Positions 21,901 to 52,063 of a stretch of DNA of 64,000 nucleotides are shown here, in pieces. The notes beneath the pieces were generated by a model. The model did no database searches, was not told the DNA's origin, and saw only the letters and a list, made by a program, of their open reading frames with translations. Source of the stretch: Siphlonurus alternatus (taxonomy: Eukaryota > Arthropoda > Insecta > Ephemeroptera > Siphlonuridae); contig OX463784.1 in NCBI GenBank assembly GCA_949825025.1, forward strand, positions 15,233,283-15,297,282, given 5' to 3'. How positions within the stretch are numbered: the stretch's first letter is position 1; every line of letters begins with the position of its first letter. The position numbers and the translations under genes were made by a program.

Positions 21901-24900
21901 TTTTAAACAATATACTGTATAAACTAAATAAAAAAAAATAAAGAACCATGTGACCCACCTCTGGCGAGAGCATAAGGTTGACGATACACTGGTTAGCGGC
22001 CCTCTTGAGCAGTTCGTGATCATCGTAAAGGTAGATCTCAATCCTCTGTAGACCTTGCTCCTTGACAATCCTGCAGCATCAGGAATAAAAAACATTAGGG
22101 ACAATCTCTGGAGTTTCAATTAAAATGATTCCTTTTACCAACAATATCTTCTACTGTAAATCTAAATGTTGAAAACAACATAAAAAACTTTCATAAAAAA
22201 TGTCTTGTTTTGCCTCTCACAGTGTCAAATAAAATTTGCCGCTTATTAATTTTGCTTGAGTGTGTCTCAAATTTAAAGACAACATTTGGGCTTGAAAACA
22301 TTAAATTTTATAATTACATATTCCTATTCCTCAGTACATACTTTCATTAGATATAAAATTATTCTCACTGTGAATACAATTTTAATACATGTTAACAACA
22401 ATGACTCTGTTCTAGAAGTCAAGTCTGATGTTACCTTTTCCTGACGGACTCGCTGACTGCGGCCAGGTTGCAGAGTGCCATCATGGCCTCGAAGTTCTCC
22501 AGGGCAGTGAAGTCTTGGTGAAGCAAGGACACCAAAGGACGAATCACCTCCAGACACTGCAGGACAACAACAGTTTAATATGTTACTACTGATATTGTGC
22601 TTCGTTGTTTGAATATTTTCAATGTATTCTTACATTAGGGGCTGAGAGAAGAATTTAGATAATGAATGATTAAAAAAAAACTTTTCAACTTGTTGAACTT
22701 TTAAAATTATATTAGAGATATATTTTTCACTTTACAAGTGTCATAATCTATAAAATCAGCAATTAAAATCAATAAATTCTAGACTATAAAAGAAACTGCT
22801 GTATAGTGTATGTTGATTTACACAATAAACAATAAAAAAATTCCATAAGCCAAACAACCCTTACTTCCTTTACTGTAGCGTATTGACTGGACTAATTGAC
22901 AAACTCACAAACAATTCAAATATGTTCTGATAGAGCTCTCACCCTTTGTCCAGGGAAAGCCACCTCAGGGTTGATTGTGATTCCTATTCTGGCCAGGGCC
23001 TGGGCGGCCTGTCTCTTTCCCTTATCAGTACCCTGCAAAGCCAGGGAGATGAGGGCCTTGGCCCCTCCTTGCTGGGAAATGAGACCTCGCTGCTCCTGCT
23101 GGCTGCACATGGCGTTGAACACTCGGCTGATGAGCTCCCGACTGTTGCTGCTGTCTGTGCGGGCGAGCGCCACCAACGCCACCGTCACTCCCTCCTTGGC
23201 CAGCACCTGAGGAAGAAAACTGTTTTAGTAATCTGTAGTAGCAAAGAAAGTAACTGTTTGTTTTTATTAAATATTAAAAATAAATAAATAAATAAATTGT
23301 TGATTAAATTGTTTGTTTGCTTATTTGTTTTTTTGTTTGTTTCACTACAGGGCATGCAAGATATAATTATATCAGCATATACTGTAGCAACATAATATCA
23401 ACAATCAAGTCACCTCAATCCTCTTGTGGACGAAGTCTGGGTCGTCTAGCTCGTGTTCCTCGGGGATGTGCTGCTTGGCGAACTTGGCCAGCTCGATCAT
23501 CTCTGGCACCATCTCCTGCTGGTCGTAGGCGTTCACCAGGTTCACCAGCACCGTCACGATCGAGTAGATGCTTGCCTGACTGCCCGTCTGAAATGTCATT
23601 GTTATTAATAAAATATTTTGCAATTATTAATTGATCAAATTAATTTACATTTATCAGGTTCTTAATCTATTTTAATGTATTATGATGAATGTTATGAAGC
23701 AAACATCTTTCTCTTTCAAAATTAAATGTAAAGATCAATAGCAACAATGATAATAATTTGATCTGAAATCAAATACGTTATGATAAACTAATATTTCATA
23801 AAATTGTTTTAAGTTGGAAGAGTTACAGTTAAAAATTAAGCAAGCCCCTCACGATGGGTTAGTTCCATTTAACTCGTAACTAAACCTTCTAAAACCTTCT
23901 TTCATCAGAGATAACTCTCTTATTACCTTAGCCAGTTCAAAGAGCGCCTGCACGGCCTTCCTATCCTCAATCAGCTGTTCCTTGACGTCTGCGTCTAAAG
24001 TGAGGTAAGAGAGACCCTCGGCCGCCCAGCGTCGCATGTCCGTGTCCTTGGCAGGGTTCACCAGGAACCTGGCAACAACAGTGCAAGGTCAGTAACAATG
24101 TCAAAATAACACCAAATTATAGTGATAAAAATATAACAAAATACTTTGATGTGTTGGAGAAATACAATACTTTGTATGTATTAGAAGACATAAAAAATAA
24201 TAAAAATAATAATAATAATAATAATAATACTCTTTGAAAAATATATAAAATTTAAGAACTGTTTTTAAAGTTTAGTAAATTTTTATTAAGCTTGAAGTTA
24301 AAGCACTTCTAAAAATAAAGCATGTATTATTACAATTATGTATACTAATATTATTATGTATTGTGTTCTTATTTTGTTTATATAATATATAATATATTGA
24401 TTATTATCATTAATTACATTTTTTTTGTTTATATAATATATTGATACTGTACAATATAGGTACAATTTTGTTTGTGTTTTGGGCAAATTATATTTCATTT
24501 TGGTTTGTATAATAATAATATATGTATGTATAATATAATCAATATTATTTTTCTTTTATTTTTTAGGTTATTATTATATAATATTTTATAATCTATTCTG
24601 TACACTGTTTTTGTGTTCAATAAACAATTTATTATAAAAATAAAGCATAATACTGTAATAAAGTTAATAATTAATAAAAATAATATCCTTCATGCCATTT
24701 TACCCTTTCGGGTGTGGTCAGGTATTTAACCGTGTGTGTAAGAGTTATCTTGCGACCATGCTGGGGCTTACCAGGCTCCCAGAACCCTTTCCTGCACTCT
24801 TCTGGGCTCCTACTACCAGATCTGTGCAGCCTGCAGTGGTAGTGCAATACTGCAGGGCAGCAGAGTATAGACAGCCTTATAATATATACTGTATAATATA

Positions 24901-27900
24901 CAGTGCTATTATTGAAATTATTCTCCTCTCTTTTGCATGAAATCCTACATACCTCCTGCATGCCTCGGCCAGTTTCAGGGTAGAGCCGTCTGCAAATGGT
25001 CTGATTGAAGCGTCTGTACCTCCACTGCTACCACATTTGCAGAGTCCAACCAGGGCACGAACCTGCACATAAAGAAGAGCACACGTATTTAGATTTAAAT
25101 TATAAGAGTAAAAAAAAAAAAAATGAGGCATTTAGCCAATGATAACTGTTGAACTGCATAGTCCGCTAGTTAAGATTATTAGCAGAGTTATTAGATAGAT
25201 GACCTACCCTGATACCATCATTCTTGGAGAGGTAAAGCTTCTTCAGAATGTTGACTCCCTGAGCGATGATGGACTTTATCTTGTCCTTCTTGGAGGCTGC
25301 AGCAATGATGCACTCGCAAGCAACTTTCTGAAACATAAAAATAATAATGAAACTACTTCGTAAATACATATAGTATTTAAAAAAAAAAAAAAAAAATTGG
25401 GGAATTCAAAACATAAGAAAAAGAAAACTCAAATTAACACATGGATAAATCTGTTAATAAATTAATAAATAACATGGTACAGCAATACCACAAAAAAATA
25501 TTATTGTCAACAGATCTTTGTAACTTCAATTTATTGTTGCATGCTATTGCTGAAGCTATGGTATTGGAAGTTTCAAGTGTTGACTGCACTGTTGACAGAA
25601 CTTTACTTATGTACTAAAAATACACATTAATAAATTTAATAATTTCTTTGCAAATTAAATAACTCAGGTGTGTGGTAAATGTTCACTTAATATAGACTTT
25701 TTAGGCTTAAATTCACCAATGAACAACGTATTTTTTTTTTTTTTTTTTTTTTTTTAATTGCAGAAATAAATGAAGGGAACCAAATTATGATACTCTAACT
25801 TTTTCAGATATTTTGAGTCCAGAAACAATTAAAAAAAAAATAGAAATATGGCCATGCCTCCTGGAGGCGTTAATGGACATTTAGGCCCTATCCTTTTTAT
25901 TAATGATACAGGAGGGCTAGAACTTGCAGAACTTTCAATAATTTTATGATATTTGCCAATTATTTACATGAGTTTTTTTACCCCTAACAACGTAACAAAT
26001 AAACAAAATATTAAAATGACCTGCTGCAACTCGTCGTCCGTGCCAGCCATGACGAGGATCATCTCCATGATACCGTCCCTCGCGATGAGCGTGTTGCCAG
26101 CGTCCAGCGCCCCCAGTAGCAACGTCGTGATGGTCACCGTCACTCGAACCTTCGACTCTATGTCTGGAGCAATCAGCTTGTCCCTGTGACAAGTTATTAT
26201 TACAAATCTTTACTGTATAAAATAGTTCCTCTTATTGAAATTAATAAATAGAGTTCCTCAAATAAGGACAATTCAGTATGTACAGCATCTATTTTAACAA
26301 TTTTTTCTTATCATATAGAGTAATTTTCTTTCGTGTTATTTCATAAAAAAATCTCACATTTCACATTTTCCTCTCAGATAATTTAATTTATTACTACAGT
26401 ATGTATATTAACCTTGGATTTGTAGACCAAGCATTTATTAACATTTTATATATTTTTTGTTAATAATCATGCTTTTAAAATACATTAGTGCAAGTTTAAT
26501 ACAAATCAGAATAAATCAGTACGAAAAATTACAAAATTTCTATGTACGGGTACGCATGTAAAAAAATAATGATAATTAATTTTACTATTATCAATTTTTT
26601 TTTCTACTCACTTGACGAACTCGTCTACGTTCTCAAGGTACTTCTTGCGAGCTGCGTCATAGTACATGTTCTCATAGATCCTGGCCAGACACACCGAGGC
26701 CAACGTGCGGGTGTTATCCGAGATGGGGATGGCACTCTCGTACATATACTCTTTCAACTCACTGGCGACCTCCAGCAGCTTCTGAAGACCTGGTGGTAAG
26801 ACGTCCAATGTTTAGTCACTTTTTAGTTTTCAGGCTTATAGATACTAATTTTAACTTTATGTATTACAACGTAGATAAAAAAAAAAATGAATTAAGTAAA
26901 AAAAAAAAAAAAATCTTGATAAATAATTTGAATATATAAATCCAAAAAGTCCTCAGAGCTTACAGAATAAGCATTTTAACTTTAAAGTTATTTTAGGGGG
27001 GAAAAAAAAGAGTGCTTAGTGATCAAATGATCCAATGTTTTCAAATGGAAAAAAAATTGAAACAATGTGATAAAATTTGATTTATAAAACAGCATAAAAA
27101 AAAATTACAAATCCTCATCCTCTTAAGAAAGGTAAGGAATTTTGGCTACTGTGAAAAAAATATTGAATATTGCTATTAAATACTATGAAATAATATAAGA
27201 GATGAAATATAATAAAATAAAAATGAAACAGGTCTTATTAAAAAAACATGGAGTGCTACAATATTGTTCTTTACCTCCGATCTCAACAAATCTCTCCGCC
27301 CAGTCCAGAGTCTGGTAGTGAGCGTTGCGGGTGATGAGTTCTATGACGGCGTCCCTCGCCTTGCCGGTGATGGTGCGGCACGTGGTGGACACCGAGAGGA
27401 ACGTCAGCAGGGAGTCAATGTGGGCCTTGTTGGCTGTGGAAACAACGAGGCAAATTTAATAAAACACGAGTTTTCTTATAAAATAAATCAACAATCTAGA
27501 GACAACAGTTACAGTTAGTGTTAGAGAGAGAGAAAAAAAAAATGTATTTGAACAAAATTTTTTTAATAGTGAAGAGAAATGGAAAAATTAAATTATTTTA
27601 TTTTTGAAAGTTCATAATTATATATTAATTGTGGTAAATTGAATACCTGATTTCTATATTGATTTGCAGCAAAACAAATATATACGGTTGATTAAATTAA
27701 TAATGCAATAAGTTTTGATTTTTAAAGTTTTTAATCAAACCCTATTGGGTACTTCTATTTACTAATTACATACTACTTTGAAACCCCGAACCTTCCGAAA
27801 CCCTAACTTGAGCGTTAGTTTTGATTTTAGAACATACATAAAATAAATAGATAGATACTGATCGATACTGACCAATTGATAAATAAATAGATCAGATACA

Positions 27901-27920
27901 TAAATAGATAAATAGATAGA

Positions 27921-28019
<99 letters not shown>

Positions 28020-31000
28020 AACGTGGGCTTCAAACTCACCCTCACACTTCTCCTTGACCGGCTTGCTGTCCTGCTTATTGGTAAGTCCACTGAGGGTGTT
28101 GAGGATGGCTTGCAGACAGTACTGTCCTGCCGAGACCTGGGTGTCGTCCTCAGAGTTCAAGATGTCGAGGAACCAAGGCAGACCGAGCTGGTTCAACACC
28201 TCCTTTGTCTGTGGAGCGTAGAGGACTTTCAATATTTGTGTAACAAGTTGTCACACTGATGGACAAAGTACTATTTCAACTGTATAAATGAATAACTATA
28301 TGAATTGTCTAATTAAATAAATTTATGATAAATAAATCAATAGTGGAACAGGAACATAGAGCAATTAATGCTATAATATTAAAAGTTTGAAATGTTTGAA
28401 TCAATTGTTTTTGTGACAGGAAAAATCTTTAAATCAGGAGAGGAACATAAAAATTGTACATTATTTGTAACACAAAAATATGCTACACTGTAAGAAATAG
28501 AAAATTAGTGCATTAAAGTAAATTGACCATTGTTACTTTGGGGGGGGGGGGGGAATATAATCAAGGGGAAGTTTTGTTAGACAATGTATTTATACTTTCA
28601 TAACTCATAACACTTTCTTAGGTGTTCTTAAAAAAGTTGGTTGAGCAGAGGCAAAAAAAAATGATAGTCCCATCAGATATGTACAACATGTGTGTATGCT
28701 TACCCTATCATCTGAGCTCTTGCAAATCTCTCCAATAATTCTAATAGAAGTCAAAAATATATCCTTGTTCTTCTCATATTTTAAAAGGCTTTGTATTTTT
28801 GGTACAATTCCATTTTTACACATAAGCTCCAAACCTGTTGAATAAAAATAATTTTAACAAACAAAACACATTTCATTCACAGAAATTTCTAAACATGGAG
28901 AAACTTTTTAAACTAAACAATTTTTTCTAAAATTGGAACAACAACATAACAAAAATACAATAATGATTTTCTATAAAAAAGGACCAGATTTAGGTACAGT
29001 ATTTCACATTGCAGTACTGTGATTGGCCCTTGCAAAATTATGCAGCGTTCTGATTGGTCACGCACCTGCATTCTCCCTGGTCAGCACCAGCATGTTGTTC
29101 ATGGCGGTCTCCCTCTTCTCTTTATCAGCTGCAACGTCAAAAGCATAGCCGAACATTTGCTCAACCTTCACGGCGGTCTTGGCATTCTCACGGATCTGGC
29201 AACAGGAAGTCATTGGGATTACATAGCTGGCAAAATCATTCATAAAAAGAATTTACCGATGGGGACTGAAAAGTGTCTTCTTGTTTGCATCATATCGACA
29301 ACAATATGTTGAATTCGTAAAGTGAAGGTCGTTTCTGTTTATTTTCTAATCACTAATACCTTCAAGCCAAATGTTATTTACAATGTCATCAGAGTTGTGT
29401 ATAGACAGATTTAGTACATACTTTATTGCATAATAATTTTAAATTGTGAATCAATGTATACAGTAGAATATATTAGAAGATGACAATTTTCACTTTAATA
29501 AATTACCGTATTAAAAGATATTGATTCTATTCCATCATTATTTTCATACAAAGTACTATTTTTTTTTTTTTAAATAATTGTCCTTTTTTCATCAGCAGAA
29601 GTTTTATGCACTTATTTTTAAACTTTCTAGTTACTTTTTCCCTGTAATTACAATAAATTTTGTGAAGGTAATAAATACACTTATCTCAAAAGTCATCATG
29701 TATTGAGAAAGCTAGTTAACTTTCCTATGATACTTCCTACTATGAATTTCACCCATTTTTTTCATTTGTTGAACTGAATTCATTAAAACTTTGCAAGTTG
29801 TTGGCCACAACTCACCTTTTCCTGAGCCTTCTCATGAAGTCTGGCTAGTATGGGTTGCAGGGCCTTGTTGCCAGGATCTGCCGTAATGGCACCCCTGGCA
29901 TCACGGTACGCCTCCTCCACCCTCCCCAGGGCTTCTAGTGCCGTGCAGCGACGGAATAGAGCCTTCGGGTCAGTTGGGCAGATCTCAAGGGCTGTAAATA
30001 AATAAAAAAAAAAAATCTCACAAAACCCAGCCTCCAAGTAGTTGGATTACAGGAGCCTGCCAAAACCCCCAGCATTGCTTATTTTTAAATTTAAATACAC
30101 CAAAGACAATTTAAAATAAATATGATGCCATAACCCTTACGGGGTAAGCAAAAGCATTATTACCTTGGCCGTCTACAGCAAAATAATATGTCAAAATACT
30201 ATTAAAAAGAAGTTGATACAATAACCTCTTTACAACACGGTGAAGGGATAAGGTACTCAGAGAGTGGTGTTTGGAGCAAGGGGGGGCAAGCTTGGCCTTG
30301 AGTCCAACTCTATGATATAGTTACAACAATTCAATTTAGGGCAAAGACTTACCACTAGTGCAGTCGTCCATGGCCTTTTGGTACTTCTCCAGCTTCAAGT
30401 AAGCAGCTGCTCGGTTCTTGTAGAAAACAGCCTTCTCAAAGTCCTCATCTTGGTAAATATTGATGGCCTGCATAACAAATTTCAGTATTATCTTTGTGTA
30501 CTGTCAAGTGCGGATCCAAAATAAAATTTCGAGGGGAGCCGTCTACATAAGGCCAATGTAAAAAAATAAATGGAAAACCGGAGTGGGGAAAATGCCTACC
30601 GGTATATTGCCAATGTTAAATCAAAAATTAAAATTTTATTTCGGGGGGAAGGGGGGGGGAGGAGGGGGGCAACCATCCCCTGGATCCTGGATCTGCGCCT
30701 GGGTACTGTATAGTTATGCATAGCAGTGACGTAGACTTATAAGGAGATAAGGGGCAAAACGGGCGAGAACCCCTAGGTCTCACTGTCAGCGTACAGTAGA
30801 AAAAAATACAGTACTGTACAGTATATGGGCAGTGGATACAGTAGATGTGCAGAACTATGCATATCATCTCTATGTATAATTATTGAATCTACTTACAGCA
30901 TATTTAGAAAATGAGTCACAAAAGTATGTATGTAACACTTTGAACTCTATGAGAAAACTCATATTAATTATGTACTTTATTCATATCGTATCATATAATC

Positions 31001-31383
31001 ATATATACATTCATTGAGTTGTAATTTTTGAGGGCAATTAATTTGTGACAAATATAATATGATACGTTAGGACTTGTACATACGGAAGGTTCATTAGCAA
31101 TGCAGACATGCTGCAGTTATAAATGGAACCGTATCATCGTCGACCAGTCAACTGCACCCGAAATATTTTATACGCCGACTCCTTTCGCGCAAATAATTCT
31201 ATTACAACGCATTCGAAAGCTATAACAATGTGATTTTAAACATGTGTGGCTTACCTTGGTGTAAAAATTGATTGCTTGTAACCACGCCTCGCCTTTAAAA
31301 GCCTCATTTCCCTGAGCTTTCAAAGATTGGGCTTCGGCTTTAATCTCTGCAGCTTGCAACGATTTATCTGTGTCCGCAGTCAT
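18937..31383 (-). CDS. unc45: UNC45 myosin chaperone (complete, 19 exons)
   Basis: UNC45 proteins bind Hsp90 through an N-terminal TPR domain and fold the myosin motor domain through a C-terminal UCS domain in the cytoplasm. Exons (5'-3'): 31383-31255, 30467-30353, 29991-29816, 29195-29066, 28834-28704, 28208-28040, 27433-27275, 26789-26612, 26183-26021, 25327-25208, 25062-24953, 24068-23927, 23587-23414, 23206-22943, 22556-22435, 22070-21959, 21604-21455, 19946-19778, 19103-18937. All phases join, giving 959 residues against about 930-960 in the family. TPR helices occupy about 1-135 ([46 protein letters not shown]). The rest is armadillo-like, with the UCS domain from about 530 ([47 protein letters not shown]). 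It ends in an acidic tail, HNEEEDNVE. Introns hold a hAT element, two SINE fragments and several microsatellites. A single animal ortholog is implied; vertebrate A/B subtypes do not apply. Confidence 0.97.
19292..19433. mobile_element. MITE family B, internally deleted copy
   Basis: Right arm and right end (CTTTGGTACCCCT) are intact, but the left end joins AGGGG directly to an internal segment (TCATCAAACTCACTTTTC), so most of the left arm and core are gone. TTAA flanks both ends (19288-19291, 19434-19437). Located in the last intron of UNC45. Confidence 0.75.
20006..20943. mobile_element. Non-autonomous hAT element with 8-bp target duplication
   Basis: Terminal inverted repeats CAGTGGCGGCTCGTGG and CCACGAGCCGCCACTG bound 938 bp. 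Exact duplicates TTCATAAC lie immediately outside (19998-20005 and 20944-20951). An 8-bp duplication with CAGTGGCGG-type ends is characteristic of hAT transposons. No transposase ORF is present. A GC-rich subterminal stretch near 20230-20480 and 20845-20880 contrasts with the surrounding intron of UNC45. Confidence 0.88.
21088..21236. mobile_element. SINE-like repeat fragment, copy 1
   Basis: Nearly identical over about 150 bp to 24686-24836 (shared words GCCATTTTACCCTTTCGGGT, GAGTTATCTTGCGACCATGC, TTCTGGGCTCCTACTACCAG). It is a dispersed repeat in a UNC45 intron. Its tail resembles part of the tRNA-derived SINE at 41275-41601 (GGGCTCCTA...CCAG.TCTG), so SINE is my best label. Confidence 0.55.
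24686..24880. mobile_element. SINE-like repeat fragment, copy 2
   Basis: Same repeat as 21088-21236 but extending further right to GCAGAGTATAGACAGCC. That word also occurs in the SINE at 41275-41601 (GGAGTATAGACAGCC), in the same order, which links the fragments to one family. It ends 72 bases from the UNC45 exon at 24953-25062. Confidence 0.55.
25757..25946. mobile_element. MITE family C, degenerate copy
   Basis: Recognisable by TTGCAGAAATAAATGAAGGG, CCTCCTGGAGGCGTTAATGG and TATCCTTTTTATTAATGAT, with the right arm stopping after AACTTTCAATAATT. It is an old, truncated copy in the UNC45 intron next to the exon at 26021-26183. Confidence 0.6.
27902..28020. repeat. (AAAT)n / (AGAT)n microsatellite
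   Basis: About 25 clean AAAT copies preceded by degenerate AGAT units, ending 20 bases from the UNC45 exon that starts at 28040. On the gene strand this TTTA run lies just after the splice donor. Confidence 0.95.
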
Positions 31384-31716
31384 CGTACAAAATAAACTGA
31401 ATGAGGAAGCGTCAAGAAGTTAATATACTAACTATTTTAAAATACCATAAGTACTAGAACATTCTCGCACAAGGTATTCTTTAAATAATATAAGAAACTT
31501 CGTGAAGTTCTATTTTCAGATTTCGGCATGCACGGTACACAGCTGATTTTTTAAGCAATGTTGCCAAATCATTTCGACACACCCATCTTTTAAACAGGGT
31601 TGCCAGCCGGTTGCCAGTTTATATAATAATAGCGCTCAAAATTTAAATGTTTGAGGATATAAATCAGACCGATTCAATCAGAGACTCAGAGACCACGGTA
31701 AATAATTTTAGAGTAA
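31384..31716. promoter_or_regulatory. UNC45 upstream region (putative promoter)
   Basis: About 330 bases immediately 5' of the UNC45 ATG on the minus strand. No TATA box at a convincing distance and no unambiguous initiator can be named; TTGCCAGCCGGTTGCCAG is a local direct repeat. Assigned by position only. Confidence 0.3.
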
Positions 31717-32150
31717 ATAAATTTATTAGTCTTTTATTAAACACAGAAAGTGTACATATTAACAGCACTAGAAACATACATTATAGAAAAACATTACAAT
31801 AGAACACATAAAACATACATACAAAACATATATAATAGTTACAGAATAATAGAACAATAGAAAATAATAATAAAACAATATAAAATAAAATAACAGATGA
31901 TACTAACAGCCTGTTACATCATAATAATAATATATCATATATATAATCACATATATATAAGACAAAATATGACATAGAAAATAGATAGAATAAAAAAAAC
32001 TTATTGCTTCATTGCTATTCAAAATCTATAGACTATATGAAATCTCCCCTGGCATAAATAAATAAATATTAATTTCAATCATACTTTTAGTAAGCATAAA
32101 GATTAAAGATCCTTCATAGTTACTCAATCGTTTAAAAGAGAAATAAATAA
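31717..32150. other. AT-rich stretch resembling a minus-strand 3' UTR or LINE tail
   Basis: It begins AAATAAATTTATTAGTC and reads, on the minus strand, like a non-coding 3' end with repeated AATAAA-type words. There is no ORF. It may be the 3' tail of an old retrotransposon; I cannot assign it to a gene. Confidence 0.3.
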
Positions 32151-32189
32151 GTACGGTGTACTTTAAAAAAATAATCATATTGTATTATA

Positions 32190-32446
32190 CACTCAGAGAC
32201 CCTACAGAGACCTCCGTGACATATGGCCAGGGATTTGATCAGAGATTCGCTGCTTCTGAGAGTGGCGACACTGCTAAATGTTCAGCACGGCCCGGTTTTT
32301 GCTGGCTGAAATTGCCCGCGCAGCCAGCGAGAACCGGGCCGTGCTGCTGCGATTCAGTGGCACAGGCGGGCTACTCTCAGAAGCAGCAAAGCTCAGGTTG
32401 TTCAAATTCCTGGCCATATGTCACGGAGGTCTCTGTAGGGTCTCTG
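32190..32446. mobile_element. Fold-back element with ~125-bp arms
   Basis: The left arm has CAGAGACCCTACAGAGACCT, GACATATGGCCAGG, GCTGCTTCTGAGAGT and AGCACGGCCCGGTTTTTGC. The right arm carries their complements in reverse order with moderate divergence. The GC-rich centre (CGCGCAGCCAGCG) is unusual for the region. Apparent ORFs across it are mirror artefacts. Confidence 0.75.
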
Positions 32447-32722
32447 GAATATACTACAGCTTAATAAAATATACAGTATACTGTTAGTTTAATTATATCC
32501 CCTGAAATTATTTTTACTGTCATATAATAAAAACAACCACAATATGTCGTTAATTGTTACAAAATTTTGTTTACAAAATAAATTTAATTTTTGTCAGAAT
32601 TCTTGTGACAATTTAAAAGTAATAAAAATATAGTTTATTGTAAAATCATTATGTTTCTGTAAGTTTTTACTTTTCATTAATTAAAAAATAATAATTATAT
32701 AATATTCTCATATTAATTCTAG

Positions 32723-33403
32723 GCATAACGTTATATTACTTGTGCTGATTTACTATGGCATGGTCTTCTGGAGTCATCCTAGGCTGGTGGGAGCAGCAAA
32801 AGACTCGGATTTAATCTCCTACGTTCTCTTGATCTTCGTCTCTTTCTTCCGATTCTGTATGCAAAGTTACTTTGCTAACATAGTCTTTAGTCCAATAAGA
32901 GAAAAAATTGTAGAAATCGCTATGGGCTATTTCTACAGTAAGTATATTCAAGTTTACCTTTTCCTTAATGTAATGGACAACCTGCATGCATTTTTTTTTT
33001 TATTGCTGAAATGAACAGAGGGTGCCAAATTATATGCTACTCTGAATTTTTTCAGATTTTTTTGAAACCCAGAACTATTTTTAAATAATTATTGAAAGTG
33101 CGGCAACGCCTCCTGGAGGCGTCAATAGGCGTCTTGGTCCTATCCTTTTTATTAAGGATTCAGGGGTGCCAACTCAACTTACTACTTCTCAAAAACAAAC
33201 TTTACACATCTATTTAACAATAATTAATAGCTTCTATAATTATAAATCATTGTTGCAGAATCTAAGTATTTAAAAGTCAACTTGATAGTTTGGCTCAATA
33301 AACGAAGTCAATTTGGTCAATTAAAATCTCATTAAAAAGCTACCAACTAAGACTATATTTTCATTTTATTTCAGATGGGCTGATGATTATTAAGATTCCC
33401 TGA
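32723..33403 (+). CDS. 3' exons of an unidentified small membrane protein (possible receptor remnant)
   Basis: An exon 32723-32937 (acceptor TTAATTCTAG, donor ACA then GTAAGT) joins in phase to 33375-33403, ending at a TGA; AATAAA follows at 33472-33477. The 80 visible residues hold two hydrophobic segments, NVILLVLIYYGMVFW and ISYVLLIFVSFF, then RFCMQSYFANIVFSPIREK. The second helix followed by C-x(3)-YFAN and a charged loop faintly recalls the TM6 region of insect odorant receptors. A TM7 exon is lacking (only about 10 residues follow), so it could be a truncated receptor, but I cannot confirm any family. No upstream exon was found between here and UNC45. The intron holds half a family C MITE. 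Confidence 0.35.
32973..33178. mobile_element. MITE family C, left half only
   Basis: Starts ATGGACAACCTGCATGCAT, with TGAATTTTTTCAGATTTTTT, CTCCTGGAGGCGTC and TTATTAAGGATTCAGGGGTG; the right arm is missing. It lies within the intron of the small membrane-protein fragment. Confidence 0.7.
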
Positions 33404-33477
33404 AGTACTGTATGTTGACATGATGTTTAATCTACCTTCAAATATTTCTTATAAATTGTAAAATAAATGTATTTATG

Positions 33478-34221
33478 TCCTCTTAAGTTAATTAAATATT
33501 AAATTGAATTTATTCAAAATGCAATGTTTCTTTTGAAAAAAAAAAAAATGTACTTAAATAGAAATAATTAGAATGCAGTTATATATATAATTTGTATTTA
33601 TTTATATTTTTATAACAAAAAATTAAATTTTATATAATTTTCTAATAATAATTCTAATATAATTAGAAGCATGATAATATACAATATAACATTTTTTTGT
33701 TTTAAACTTAAGTAGGATTTAGTTAATAACACATACCATGACAAGCCAAATACCAGGAGAGTTGTAATATTTTGTACTCCATTGAAATTTCAGCATATTG
33801 TTATTATTATAAATGAAATTCACTTCGTTCTCAATTTAAGAAAACTTTCAAAAATATTTTATAAAAAAATGTATATAAATAATATTGAATTATATTGATT
33901 CTCTGCTCAATAACATTTAAATAATAAATATAATCATATGATATCTTTATGCATGGATGAAAACTTGAAAATATAAAAAAAATGTTGCTGAAATATGAAA
34001 TTTGCAAAAATAGCAATGGAGTAAAGCAGCTATATAGTTGCTTGCAGCAGAGTGGTGTGATTTTTAGGACAAGTAATCAAATTGGTGAAATGAAGTATCA
34101 AAAAAGTTCGATAGCCAGTTAAATGGAGTCTATTGAACTGACTACAGAAGTTTCTACAAATTATTTGTCCCAAAATCACTAAACTTTAAAATGACATTAC
34201 CCAATAAGAGTGATAGTTACC
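33478..34221. other. AT-rich spacer and probable TRAPPC9 3' UTR
   Basis: No coding exon seen. The part adjoining 34222 is downstream of the TRAPPC9 stop on the minus strand and is its likely 3' untranslated region. Confidence 0.35.
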
Positions 34222-52022
<17,801 letters not shown>

Positions 52023-52063
52023 AGCGATGAAGCACTTTGGCCTCTCTCATGGGCCCGTGACAC

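Noticed and set aside
22896..23634. Plus-strand ORFs opposite UNC45 exons
   Set aside because: They are antisense shadows of GC-richer UNC45 exons; the minus-strand frames give recognisable UNC45 sequence and correct splice junctions.
27762..28232. Leu-Phe-Ile-Tyr repeat ORF joined to UNC45 residues
   Set aside because: The hydrophobic repeat is the AAAT microsatellite downstream of a proper GT donor; only 28208-28040 is exon.
32156..32487. 100-residue ORFs near 32.2-32.5 kb
   Set aside because: They lie entirely in a fold-back element and read through both arms; no family resemblance.
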